Assembly: GCA_014529385.2 (NCBI GenBank)
Contig: CM043971.1
Span: 90,979,840 to 91,041,839, forward strand
From: Adiantum capillus-veneris
Taxonomy: Eukaryota > Streptophyta > Polypodiopsida > Polypodiales > Pteridaceae
Length of the DNA stretch: 62,000 bases
Direction: 5' to 3'
In this document: positions 1-11,352 of the stretch, piece after piece
Position numbering within the stretch: the stretch's first letter is position 1
Layout: each line of letters begins with the position of its first letter
Notes under the pieces: generated by a model
Told to the model about the DNA's origin: nothing
What the model saw: only the letters and a program-made list of their open reading frames with translations
The model's database searches: none
Translations under genes and position numbers: made by a program

Positions 1-2
1 CT

Positions 3-308
3 ACAAAGACAAAGTATGTCCCTTTGAGTGAAGCATGCAAAGAAGAAATATGGCTTACTCATCTAGTGGGAGACCTTGGACAAGAGAAAAAGATACCAGT
101 TCTTCATTGTGATAGTTAGAGTGCTATTGTCTTAGTTAGGAATACGATGTTTCATGCAAGGAAAAAACACATTAATGTGCGTTATCACTTCAATCAAGAT
201 TACCAGGAAAACAAGAAGCTTGATTTGGTGAAGATACATACATTAGAGAACGCAACGGATGCACTTACCAAGAATTTCTTCAGCAATCAGTTTCAACATT
301 GTTGTTAG
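3..308 (+). pseudogene. Ty1/copia RNase H C-terminal fragment
   Basis: Translation from base 3 gives the end of a copia RNase H domain: a KYVPLSEACKEEIWL stretch (usual form TEAEYMA.TEACKE.IWL), then LHCDS, SAIVLVRN, KHINVRYHF and ATDALTKN, ending with TAG at 306-308. The codon after CDS, usually Gln (CDSQSA), is TAG at 117-119, a C-to-T type nonsense change, so the copy is dead. The element enters from outside the window; only its last ~100 codons are seen. This is a retrotransposon relic, not a host gene. Confidence 0.85.
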
Positions 309-390
309 TTGATGGGCATCGGGTGAAGATGCGGTATTCTTCACTAATAGTACAAGTTGTATAGTTTTACGGCTCCCACTTTGGCCATCA

Positions 391-404
391 GTGTGGGAGA
401 ATAT
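391..404 (+). other. Polypurine tract and start of a copia 3' LTR
   Basis: A purine run GTGTGGGAGA sits ~80 bp after the RNase H stop, followed by TATTGGACGTTG. This is the usual position of the plus-strand primer and LTR start in copia elements; the expected LTR 5' TG appears as TA. The far end of this LTR was not recognised. Confidence 0.5.
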
Positions 405-570
405 TGGACGTTGACCATGTAGGTCAAGCACCCACCGCCCATCACTAACTAATTTTTGCAGACCTTAGTTGCATAGATATACAATATGAGCCACACACAA
501 ATAATGCGCTATCGTGTGCTACTGAGAAGAAGAGGGTTGGGTCTCCTTCACCGTATGTTTGTGTCATGTG

Positions 571-656
<86 letters not shown>
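571..656 (+). repeat. (CT)n microsatellite
   Basis: Nearly pure CT dinucleotide repeat of ~86 bp with two small interruptions at its right end. No LINE 3' module precedes it, unlike most of the other long CT tracts in this window. Confidence 0.97.
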
Positions 657-2399
<1,743 letters not shown>

Positions 2400-3830
2400 A
2401 CTCTCATTTAGAACACCATGCAACATATGGTCCAAAGTAACCTACTTGAGAATAAATTCTGTTGTGTGCGAGTCCAAATCTGAAGTAAGAGGATCAAGTC
2501 CGTACAATCAACATATTTTTGTACCCCTTTGACTTCTATGTTGGAAGCTTTATCTTGAATCAACACCCTGTGCTCATCAAATACAACTACCATGCCAACA
2601 CTGCAAAGCTCGTACACTGACAAAATGTGGTAACCAAGACGAGGCACATAAACAACTTTGGGAGATGTACATTCCCCCGCTTCCGCCTTCTAGAATAAGC
2701 TTCATATCCCCCTCACTGTGTATAAGAGCCACTAATTTGTCTTCGAACATAACTAAACCTTCATAATGCCTCAATCCAGAAGAAGTCATGTGCCTAGCTA
2801 CACCATTGTCAATGATCCAATTTTGAAAGTAAAGGAAAGTAAAATTCCCCTCTTGATCCAAAGGAAACTGATCCCATGGGATCTCCATTTGTGTAATAAA
2901 GGGAGGTGCTCGAGTCACTCCAATTGACTCCATTCTCAAGGAAATTTCCCTCATTAATGACCCTTCCCTCCATAATTGGTACAATGTCTTCGGGTTTGGA
3001 AGGCTTCTTGCTCTTCATCGGTCTTTGACGAGGCTCACTTTGTCCAACTTGTTATTTTTCTTTAGAATTTGAATCGTCCCTCCTGGTCCAAAACCATTGA
3101 TACTAACTCCTCAAATGTATAGTATTCAATCGTCTACTATTGATAAAAGAAGAATAGAAATCCGGATAATACGGCGGTAGCTAGGACCTCAAATAAATGG
3201 CCATGTTCTTCGGTGCAATGTTCTTTCCTCATCTGAAGAATCTCCTAAAGCAAAGATTGCATTTTGTTGATATGAGACCTCATGGAAGTAGCTTTGGCTG
3301 CATCCATGTTAATCAATTGCACTTGCAAAGCAACACGCTTTAGGGTAAGGGAGCCAGTTTAGAGGCGTTTTGTGGAAACGTGATGTTTTTGGGGGGGATT
3401 TTGCAAATCACATCATTTTCAATATTTACGCATTGCACGAGATTCCTCATGAAAAGGTGAATCAAATGATACCAAAATTAATATTTTTTAGATTTTATTT
3501 GAATGCTCCATTTGAAACAATTCAGCTTTTGAGGCATTTTGAAGCATTAGAGACACTCAAGACCCAGTAATGGTACACTTTTCAGCAAATCACAACAAGA
3601 CACATAAGCAAGATTCTTGGAATATGCCAAATTTCTTGCCTCTAAATTGGGGGTGGATATGTATCTAATCTGGGGGTCAAAAAATTTCGTCTCTAAACTG
3701 GCTCCCTTACCCTATAGGGGTAACATGCTCATGGATAGACTTTGAATGATACCTCGTGTTGGGGTTCATGCCAAGTGGCCAGATCCATTACTAACCCATC
3801 ATCTAACATTAACCTTATTCTTTAATGTAC
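2400..3830 (-). mobile_element. Ty1/copia gag-protease remnant, interrupted by a MITE
   Basis: Read on the minus strand from 3830 down, frames give copia gag pieces (RGIIQSLSMSMLPL, then KRVALQVQLINMDAAKATS, then MQSLL and FEELVSMVLDQEGRF), a basic zinc-knuckle-like segment near 3000, and a protease signature WIIDNGVARHMTSS near 2790-2818. The catalytic triplet DSG is changed to DNG (2802-2810). A YVPRLGYHILSVYEL gag/pre-integrase stretch follows near 2600. Many stops and frame changes show an old copy. The gag is split by the inverted-repeat element at 3341-3714: flanking residues resume on either side. Confidence 0.75.
3341..3714. mobile_element. MITE-like element with 24-bp perfect terminal inverted repeats
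   Basis: Bases 3341-3364 begin TAGGGTAAGGGAGCC, and their exact reverse complement closes the element at 3691-3714. The interior is ~326 bp, AT-rich and non-coding. It splits the gag of the minus-strand copia remnant, so it is an insertion. If the flanking TA is the target duplication, the inverted repeat starts at GGGTAAGG, as in small non-autonomous DNA transposons with TA or TWA targets. The superfamily is not settled. Confidence 0.85.
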
Positions 3831-5393
3831 AATTTGAATAACAAGCTGTGAGGTAGTTTCTTATCCTCACTGTGAGCTCCACCAAACTTTGTGCTCGTGC
3901 TTATCCCCTTCTCCGCATGCACGCATCCGTGCACACTCCTCACTAGTATTATCAGAGCTTCAGTAAGAAAAAGCGGTCCCCTCACGTGTGCATCTGCCAA
4001 AGCGACCTTGGAGATTACCGGAGCTTTTGGAGCTTCAGCAGCAATAGATAGCGCAAATTAAATTAAAAAATGCAGTGCTGATATATTTGTGTGTAACGCT
4101 GGTGAGTGGACATTGATGAAAGCAGAAAGTAGCACTGGCCAATTAAAAGATCATAGCATTTATGCCAATTAAAAGCAAAGAGGAAGCAACAAATGCTGGT
4201 GAGTTGGAGCTACCGTGTAGCGCAACAATAGAAGAACAGGAGCAAGAGAGACAAGGGTCAGAGTCGGAAGTGTTTCTTCTACAGCATCGGAGAGAGCAGA
4301 AGATTTAGCACGGCGTGTGTGTGCACCTATACACACACTCGGTTTTTTCTCGCCTTTGTCGACATGCCACATCGACAAGACACTTCTGTAGGGCGAAGCG
4401 GAAGTTGGGATTGACACCTAACATTTTCTTGGCATCAACAACCCGTTTTTCTGGTTTGCGGCATCAACTTCTCCTCTAGCATTGACGTGCACGGGTGAGG
4501 TGCCACTTCATAGAGAAGTGACCCAGAATGAGCATCGACATCAACTTTGATGGTATCGACTACAGATTTCACACTCTCTGGCATTATAAAGAGCGAGGCA
4601 GAGAGATAGTTTGTCGGAAGTGGGAGGTAGGTTACAGATTGCGGTTAACAACAGTTTCATGCGTGTCTAAGAGCAATTTTTTGGATTGCCATATGCGTTT
4701 GGCCATGATGTATGTTCTCTGTGGTATAGCCTATGCGTAGCTGTTGTTCTCAGAGACAGCTCTCAGGTATAGATTTATACGCACAAGGATAGTCACACAT
4801 TCTCTTGATATAGCAGATCTACGAGCATCTTTGATAGTGCTAGGTGTTTATATGCATGTAAGGCCCAATGGGAGTTTGGATGCATATGGTTTATGCATGA
4901 ATAGCACTCAAAAGTGCTTGTGCTCAGTTGAGGGCGTTTTTACTCTCTGCAAGGAGCTGATTTTGTGATTTTTTGCTTACACACTTGTTGGGCGTGTTTG
5001 AGCGTATGCCGTGCATCTTGCAATGATTTTATGGTTCATGTTTGTATGATGTGTTGCGGATACTACCACTGTACACCGTTGTGGAGCTGATTTTGGTTTG
5101 TTTTAGCAGTTTCGATCATTTCGAAGACTTGGTCTGGAAGAGCGCTTTGTGAGACTGTGGCTAGTCATGTCTGTATAACCTTTTGTGAGGCTTTGTATGA
5201 GGTTTTTTGAATCAAACACTGGGAGCCAGGTTACCAGGTGTGAGGTTGATTAAGTTGCTAAAGATTCCCACTCGTGACCTCGCATGGGATATGTATAGAA
5301 GGCTATATGTGCTTTGACGCCAAGTTAGCAATCTTTTGATACTGTTTTTTGAGCAGCATATGTCAATTGATGCTTTGTCAGCACTCTTTTTTA
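3831..5393. other. Unassigned stretch upstream of the copia element
   Basis: No convincing coding sequence. Short open frames exist on both strands but show no domain. If the GTTTA pair at 5394 and 11348 is a true target duplication, the right part of this stretch should belong to the locus into which the copia element jumped, but no continuous gag could be read across. Confidence 0.35.
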
Positions 5394-5398
5394 GTTTA
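5394..5398. repeat. Probable target-site duplication (left), GTTTA
   Basis: GTTTA directly precedes the TG that starts the residual 5' LTR, and the same 5 bases follow the CA end of the 3' LTR at 11348-11352. Copia integrase makes 5-bp duplications. Confidence 0.6.
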
Positions 5399-5463
5399 TG
5401 TATTGCTCTCTCCATTAAGTAATCTACTCAATTATCTATTTAGCTACGTCTTATTTCCTAACA
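5399..5463 (+). repeat. Residual 5' LTR (internally deleted)
   Basis: The 58 bases ending CTTATTTCCTAACA at 5463 match the terminal part of the 3' LTR (11290-11347). Upstream the match stops apart from an initial TG at 5399, so roughly 730 of ~800 LTR bases are missing, including the TATA region. Confidence 0.75.
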
Positions 5464-5465
5464 AC

Positions 5466-5477
5466 TGGTATCAGAGC
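5466..5477 (+). other. Primer-binding site, initiator-Met tRNA type
   Basis: TGGTATCAGAGC lies two bases after the LTR end. It complements the 3' end of plant initiator-methionine tRNA, the usual copia primer. Confidence 0.9.
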
Positions 5478-5536
5478 AAGGTTTGCTTGTAGCTAAATTA
5501 TCTCAAGGAAAGGATTCTTTGAATTGAGTGGGAGTT

Positions 5537-8500
5537 ATGGCGGAGGAAGGGAAGCTCAAGATTGAGAAGTTCAATGGCAAAAACTACCAACATTGGAAGA
5601 TGCAGATTGAAGACTATCTCTACCAGAAGGACCTCTATTTGCCACTAGGCGGTCTTGCGAAGAAGCCCGCAACAATGGCAGATGAAGCATGGATTGTCCT
5701 TGATCGAAAGGCACTGGGAACAATCCGGTTAAGCTTGGCGTCAACGGTGACCTTCAATGTTTCGGAGATGAAGACCACGGAGGACTTGATGAAGTCACTT
5801 GACAACTTCTACGAGAAACCATCGGCATCCAATAAGGTATTTCTTATGAAGCGTTTGTTCAATCTAAAGATGGCAGAGAATTGTTCAGTTGCAGAACACC
5901 TAAATGACTTTAACACAAACATAAGTCAACTTCGATCAGTGAAAATCAATTTCGATGACGAAGTGCGAGCTCTCCTTATACTATCATCTCTACCGGATAG
6001 TTGGGACAGCCTTGTGATGGCTGTAAGTAATTCTATCTCTGGCACAAATACTCTTAAGTTTGATGATGTTGTGGGTGTTCTCCTAAGCGAGGAAATGCGA
6101 AGGAGAAGCACAGGAGAATCATCAAGTGTTGCACTATCAGTGGAAACAAGAGGAAGGCCTAAGGAGAGGTTCAAAAGCCAAAAGGGTCGTGATCACTCAA
6201 GACGGAGCAAGTCATGCACAAAGTCAGTTCTTGAATGTTGGAACTGCGGCAAGAAGGGCCACGTCAAGAAGGATTGCTGGTCCAAGAAGAAGAAGGACAC
6301 AGAGTCTCAAGACAACAAGCCAACATCGGAGGCCAATGTGGCAGGTAAAGTAGAGCAAGATGCTCTAATTCTCTCCTTAGACAATGTGTCTAATTCCTGG
6401 ATAGTAGATTCCGGGGCTTCATTCCATGCGACACCACACAAGCAACATTTCCAAGACTACACCAAAGGTAATTTTGGGTATGTATACTTGGGAGATGATG
6501 AAGCTTGTGAGATTGTCGGAAAAGGTACAGTTTCTGTCAAAACTGCTAACGGAAATGAATGGAAGCTTAAAGATATTAGGCATGTTCCTTCTCTTCGCAA
6601 AAATTTGATCTCTACATGACAATTGGACAATGAAGGTCACAACATTGCATTCAGAAACAAACGGTGGAAGATCTCAAAGGGATCTTTGGTGGTTGCCAAG
6701 GGTGAAAAAGTCGGTACACTTTACTTGTGTACTGTTAGCACGCAACCTTCAGCTTGTGCAGCAACTACAAAAGTTGACAGTGCGGTGTGGCACTACCGAC
6801 TTGGGCATATGAGTGCCAAAGGAATGCAAATCCTTCAAACAAAGAAGCTTCTACCAGGTTTGAAAGAAGTGGACTTAGAGTTCTGTGAAGATTGTGTTTA
6901 TGGTAAACAAAAGAGGGTAAAATTTTAAAAATCAGGAAATGAAAGAAAAAATAAAAAACTTGAGTTGGTTCATTCTGATGTTTGGGGTTCTGCAAGTACA
7001 CCATCACTTGGTGGCTCATTGTACTATGTAACATTCATAGACGATGCGACTAGAAAAACATGGGTTTATGTCATGAAGAATAAATCCGATGTATTTTCCA
7101 TATTTCAAAGGTGGAAAGCCTTTGTGGAGAATGAAACAGGTACCAAGGTTAAATGCCTCAGATCCGACAATGGAGGCGAATATTGCAGCCAAGCTTTTGA
7201 AAGCTTTTGTGCTAGCAATGGCATTCGGAGGCAAAGGACAACCCCAAGGACACCTCAACAAAATGGGATTTCGGAAAGGATGAACAGGACAATCATGGAA
7301 CGAGCACGAAGCATGCAGCTACATGCAGGCCTACCCCTTGATCTTTGGGCGGAAACTGTAAGTACGTCTGTGTACTTAATCAATCGGTCACCCTCAACGG
7401 CATTGGATGGGGGAATTCCAGAAGAGGCATGGACAGGTAAATCGGTGAATTATGCATTTCTCAAAGTGTTTGGGTGTGAGGCTTTCATGCACATAGATAG
7501 AAGCCTAAGATCAAAGTTAGATGCAAAGTCCAAAAAGTGTTTCTTCATTGGCTATGGAGAAGGAGACTTTGGGTATCGCCTATGGAATCCTGAAGATGGT
7601 AAAATCTTAAGGAGTAGGGATGTAATTTTTAACGAACAAAATATGTACAAAGATTACTTGGAAAGAAAACAAACAAAAGAAACAGGTGATGAGTACATGG
7701 AGCTTGAGGACGGTGAAGACTCAAGGACTGCAAACGGTGACAATGTGCAACAACGTCAACCAAATGAGGAGCCTCAACCTATTCCCCGAAGATCTACAAG
7801 AGCAAGTAGACCTCCAGAAAGGTTTGTTCCTTCCTTCAACCATCTCTTGATCTCAGATTCTGGAGAGCCGGAATCATATGAAGAAGCTATGCAACATGAA
7901 TCCAAAGAAGAATGGACGAAGAGCATGCAAGTGGAGATGGACTCACTACATCGCAACCAAACATGGGAGTTGGTTGAGTTGCCTAAAGGTAAGCGGGCAC
8001 TTCAAAACAAATGGGTGTACAAGCTGAAGGAAGAAGAAGGTGGGAAGAAAAGGTACAAGTCTAGGCTTGTGGTAAAAGGTTTTTCTCAAAAGAAAGGTAT
8101 TGACTTCAATGAAATATTTTCTCTTGTTGTAAAAATGAACTCAATTAGGCTTGTCTTAAGCCTTGTGGCTGCTCATGATCTAAATCTTGAGCAAATGGAT
8201 GTAAATACGGCATTCCCTCACGGTGACTTAGAGGAGGAAATCTACATGCTTCAACCAAAGGGGTATGAAGTAAAAGGTAAGGAGAAAATGGTTTGCAGAT
8301 TAAAGAAGAGCTTGTATGGTTTAAAGCAAGCATCAAGACAATGGTACTTGAAGTTTGATCGATGGATGTTGGATCATGGATTCACAAGATGCAACTCGGA
8401 TCACTGCGTCTACACGGAGAATTTGGGAGATGGGAAATTCATCATCCTAATGTTGTATGTTGATGACATGTTGATTGCAAGTGCTAACATGCAGGACATC

Positions 8501-9484
8501 AAAGACCTAAAAGAGGAGCTGTCTAAATCTTTTTCAATGAAAGATTTAGGTGTTGCAAAGAGGATACTTGGTATGAAAATATCAAGGGACAGGACGAAGA
8601 AGACAATAAAGCTATCTCAAGAAGATTACATCATGAAGGTACTAGAAAGGTTTGCAATGCAAAATGCAAAATCAGTTTCTACACTTTTGGCTGGTCATTT
8701 TAAACTAATGAAGGATATGTGTCCAAAGACACAAGAGGAGATAGCCTATATGTCTAAAGTTCCATATGCTGCAGCGGTAGGTTCTCTAATGTATGCTATG
8801 GTCTGGACAAGGCCAGACATTGCACATGCAGTGGGAGTTGTGAGTAGGTTCATGGACAACCCAGGTAAAGCGCATTGGCAAGCTGTGAAGTGGATACTTA
8901 GGTATCTAAAAGGGACAACAACAAATGCTTTGTATTTTCGAGGAACTGATATTTTTCTAGAAGGGTATGCTGATGCAGATATGGCAGGTGACAAAGATAC
9001 TCGAAGGAGCACTACTGGCTATGTGTTCACGGTTGGAGGCACAGCAGTAAGCTAGGCGTCAAAACTGCAGAAAGTGGTTTCACTTTCTACCACGGAAGCA
9101 GAGTATGTAGCAATGACGGAGGCAAGCAAAGAAATTCTGTGGCTTCACAGATTCTTAGAAGAGCTTGGATTCAAACCAAACAATTGTGTCTTGTACAGTG
9201 ATAGCCAAAGCGCTATCCATCTTGCGAAGAACTCAGCCTTTCATTCAAGGACAAAGCACATTGAGATGAGATATCACTTCATACGCACTCTTTTGGAAGA
9301 GGGACAACTAAATCTAGGAAAGGTGCATACAAGTGAAAATCCTGCAGACATGTTTACAAAGGTGGTCAACAAGGAGAATTTGAGCTTTTGCTCATCTTCA
9401 ATCGGCATTCAAGGATCAGAAGCCAGAATGGAAAGCAGTCACAGTTTTGGTTTGGAGATCAGTCTCCAAGTGGGAGATTGTTAA
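5537..9484 (+). pseudogene. Copia gag-pol polyprotein (1315 codons, three premature stops)
   Basis: One frame runs from ATG 5537 (MAEEGKLKIEKFNGKNY) to TAA 9482-9484 inside the LTR start. Domains in order: UBN2-type gag (1-200); CCHC zinc knuckle CWNCGKKGHVKKDC (6236-6277, residue ~234); protease VDSGAS with Asp ~291; integrase HHCC region and D,D-35-E at about D481, D544, E580; reverse transcriptase with YVDD at ~974 (8456-8467); RNase H with ADADMAGDKDTRRSTTGY and SLSTTEAEYVA. In-frame stops interrupt it: TGA 6617-6619, TAA 6926-6928 and TAG 9053-9055, the latter two at usual Gln and Trp codons. No frameshift was needed to read it, so decay is by point mutation and recent. Length is normal for copia. 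Confidence 0.92.
9469..9478 (+). other. Polypurine tract (first copy)
   Basis: AAGTGGGAGA directly before TGTTAAG, the LTR start at 9479. The same tract precedes the second LTR at 10547. It primes plus-strand DNA synthesis in copia elements. Confidence 0.85.
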
Positions 9485-9687
9485 GTATGGAGCCTGATTT
9501 ATCCTTGTAATTTTCTGTGGTAAAAGCGCACATTTGTAAGGCCCCCATTATGAGGAGAAGCCATCGTGTGTGAAGGAAAATCACTCACCGGAAACCAAAA
9601 TTTTCACGGCCAAAAATCAGGGGCAACTTTAGGGGCCTCGGGGGCGGAAGCCCTCGAGACTTTTTTTTTCCTCGCCGGAATATTATG

Positions 9688-9790
9688 GCCACAAGACGGC
9701 CGGAAAGTGGTCGGAAAACAACCGTCGGTTGGCCGGTAGTCAATGGCCGGTGGCCGGTGGTCGGAAGTCAATGGCCGGTGGCCGAATTCA
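9688..9790 (+). repeat. LTR minisatellite, GGCCGGTGGTCGGAAGTCAAT-like units (short allele)
   Basis: Degenerate units built from GGCCGG, TGGTCGG and AGTCAATGGCC repeat several times. The second LTR (10730-10895) has an expanded version of the same array. Confidence 0.8.
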
Positions 9791-9914
9791 AAAGCAGATT
9801 TGTCTACACAAGGGCGGCCACACATGGGCGGATTGGAGGGTCCGATTTGGACTTATTCCCACAAGGGCGGCTACACATGGCTGCCTCTCATAAGAGAGAG
9901 CAACCCTTTTGGCC

Positions 9915-9922
9915 TATAAAAG
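9915..9922 (+). promoter_or_regulatory. TATA box of LTR copy A
   Basis: TATAAAAG inside GGCCTATAAAAGGAGGCC. It is duplicated at 11018-11025 and is the likely start-site determinant of LTR transcription by RNA polymerase II. Confidence 0.65.
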
Positions 9923-10133
9923 GAGGCCATTTCTACACATGTTTCATAGTGTGAAGTTGATGCAACAAGGTGAGTGTGAGGTGGTGAGAGTGAAGCAAGG
10001 CGGGAGCTCCATTAAGGGTATAATCCCTTTGTAAACTACTTCTTGTTTTGAAGTACTAAAGCCATTGAGTGGCTGCTTTCCCGTGGACGTAGCCCACATT
10101 GGGTGAACCACGTATATCGTGTGTACTCGTGTG

Positions 10134-10486
10134 TGCAGAAAGTGGTTTCACTTTCTACCACGGAAGCAGAGTATGTAGCAATGACGGAGGCAAGCAAAGA
10201 AATTCTGTGGCTTCACAGATTCTTAGAAGAGCTTGGATTCAAACCAGACAATTGTGTCTTGTACAGTGATAGCCAAAGCGCTATCCATCTTGCGAAGAAC
10301 TCAGCCTTTCATTCAAGGACAAAGCACATTGAGATGAGATATCACTTCATACGCACTCTTTTGGAAGAGGGACAGCTAAAGCTAGGAAAGGTGCATACAA
10401 GTGAAAATCCTGCAGACATGTTTACAAAGGTGGTCAACAAGGAGAATTTGAGCTTTTGCTCATCTTCAATCGGCATTCAAGGATAA
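10134..10486 (+). pseudogene. Duplicated copia RNase H 3' segment
   Basis: Repeats bases 9066 onward almost exactly: KVVSLSTTEAEYVAMTEASKE, LYSDSQSAIHLAKN, FHSRTKHIEMRYHFIR, NPADMFTKVVNKEN. It ends earlier than the first copy because TCA became TAA (10484-10486). It has no upstream pol sequence of its own; it follows an LTR fragment, so it is a by-product of tandem duplication. Confidence 0.9.
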
Positions 10487-10729
10487 GAAGCCAGAATGGA
10501 AAGCAGTCACAGTTTTGGTTTGGAGATCAGTCTCCAAGTGGGAGATTGTTAAGTATGGAGCCTAATTTACCCTTGTAATTTTCTGTGGTAAAAGCGCACA
10601 TTTGTAAGGCCCCCATTATGAGGAGAAGCCATCGTGCGTGAACGAAAATCACTCACCGGAAACCAAAATTTTCACTGGCAAGAATCAGGGGTATATCAGG
10701 AATATTCCTTTTCGCCGGAATATTATGGC

Positions 10730-10895
10730 CGGACGGCAGCCGGAAAGTGGTCGGAAAACAACCGGTCGGTTGGCCGGTGGCCGGTAGTCAATGGCCGATG
10801 GCCGGTGGTCGGAAGTCAATGGCCGGTGGCCGGTGGTCGAAAGTCAATGGCCGGTGGCCGATGGCCGAATTCAATGGCCGGTGGCCGAATTCAAA
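10730..10895 (+). repeat. LTR minisatellite (expanded allele)
   Basis: About twice as many GGCCGGTGG/AGTCAATGGCC units as in LTR copy A. The array lies upstream of the TATA box. Confidence 0.8.
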
Positions 10896-11017
10896 AGCGG
10901 ACTTGTCTTCTCAAGGGCGGCCACACATGAGCGGATTGGAGGGTTCGATTTGGACTTATTCGCACAAGGGCGGCTACACATGGCTGTCTCTCATTAGAGA
11001 GGGCAGCCCTTTTGGCC

Positions 11018-11025
11018 TATAAAAG
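11018..11025 (+). promoter_or_regulatory. TATA box of the 3' LTR
   Basis: TATAAAAG in the same context as at 9915, about 330 bp before the LTR end. Confidence 0.65.
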
Positions 11026-11226
11026 GAGGCCATTTCTACACACATTTTATATAGTGTGAAGTTGATGCAACAAGGTGAGTGTGAGGTGGTGAGAGTGAAG
11101 CAAGGCGGGAGCTCCATTAAGGGTATAATCCCTTTGTAAACTACTTCTTGTTTTGAAGTATTAAAGCCATTGAGTGGCTGCTTTCCCGTGGACGTAGCCC
11201 ACATTGGGTGAACCACGTATATCGTG

Positions 11227-11262
<36 letters not shown>

Positions 11263-11347
11263 ACTATAATCTCGTGTATATAAATTTGTCTCTCTCCATT
11301 AAGTAATCTACTCAATTATCTATTTAGCTACGTCTTATTTCCTAACA

Positions 11348-11352
11348 GTTTA
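11348..11352. repeat. Probable target-site duplication (right), GTTTA
   Basis: Follows the LTR end CCTAACA directly and equals 5394-5398. Confidence 0.6.

Larger units (their letters stand above)
9479..10133 (+). repeat. Truncated LTR copy A
   Basis: Starts TGTTAAGTATGGAGCC and matches the complete LTR at 10547 until about TATCGTGTGTACTC, then runs straight into the duplicated RNase H coding sequence instead of the LTR 3' end. It contains a TATA box at 9915-9922 and a shorter version of the GGCCGG minisatellite. Confidence 0.9.
5399..11347 (+). mobile_element. Ty1/copia retrotransposon with rearranged ends
   Basis: Order: residual 5' LTR (5399-5463), initiator-Met tRNA primer site (5466-5477), single-frame gag-pol (5537-9484), polypurine tract, truncated LTR (9479-10133), a second copy of the RNase H end (10134-10486), second polypurine tract and complete 3' LTR (10547-11347). 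The ~1.07-kb unit running from RNase H into the LTR is duplicated in tandem. Three nonsense codons in gag-pol and the 65-bp 5' LTR make it non-autonomous. The two LTR copies are still very similar, so the duplication is young relative to the neighbouring copia remnants. Confidence 0.9.
10547..11347 (+). repeat. Complete 3' LTR (~801 bp)
   Basis: Runs from TGTTAAGTATGGAGCC to CTTATTTCCTAACA with TG...CA ends. It contains the expanded GGCCGG minisatellite (10730-10895), a TATA box TATAAAAG (11018-11025) and a 30-bp CT run (11231-11260). The terminal 58 bases match the residual 5' LTR. Confidence 0.9.

Noticed and set aside
3943-3955. TATTATCAGAGC as a copia primer site for the remnant at 2.4-3.8 kb
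   Set aside because: It is on the plus strand while that remnant is on the minus strand, and no LTR end precedes it.
6965-9055. The 696-codon frame as an independent intact gene
   Set aside because: It begins and ends at point-mutation stops inside one copia gag-pol frame and starts at a non-ATG codon.
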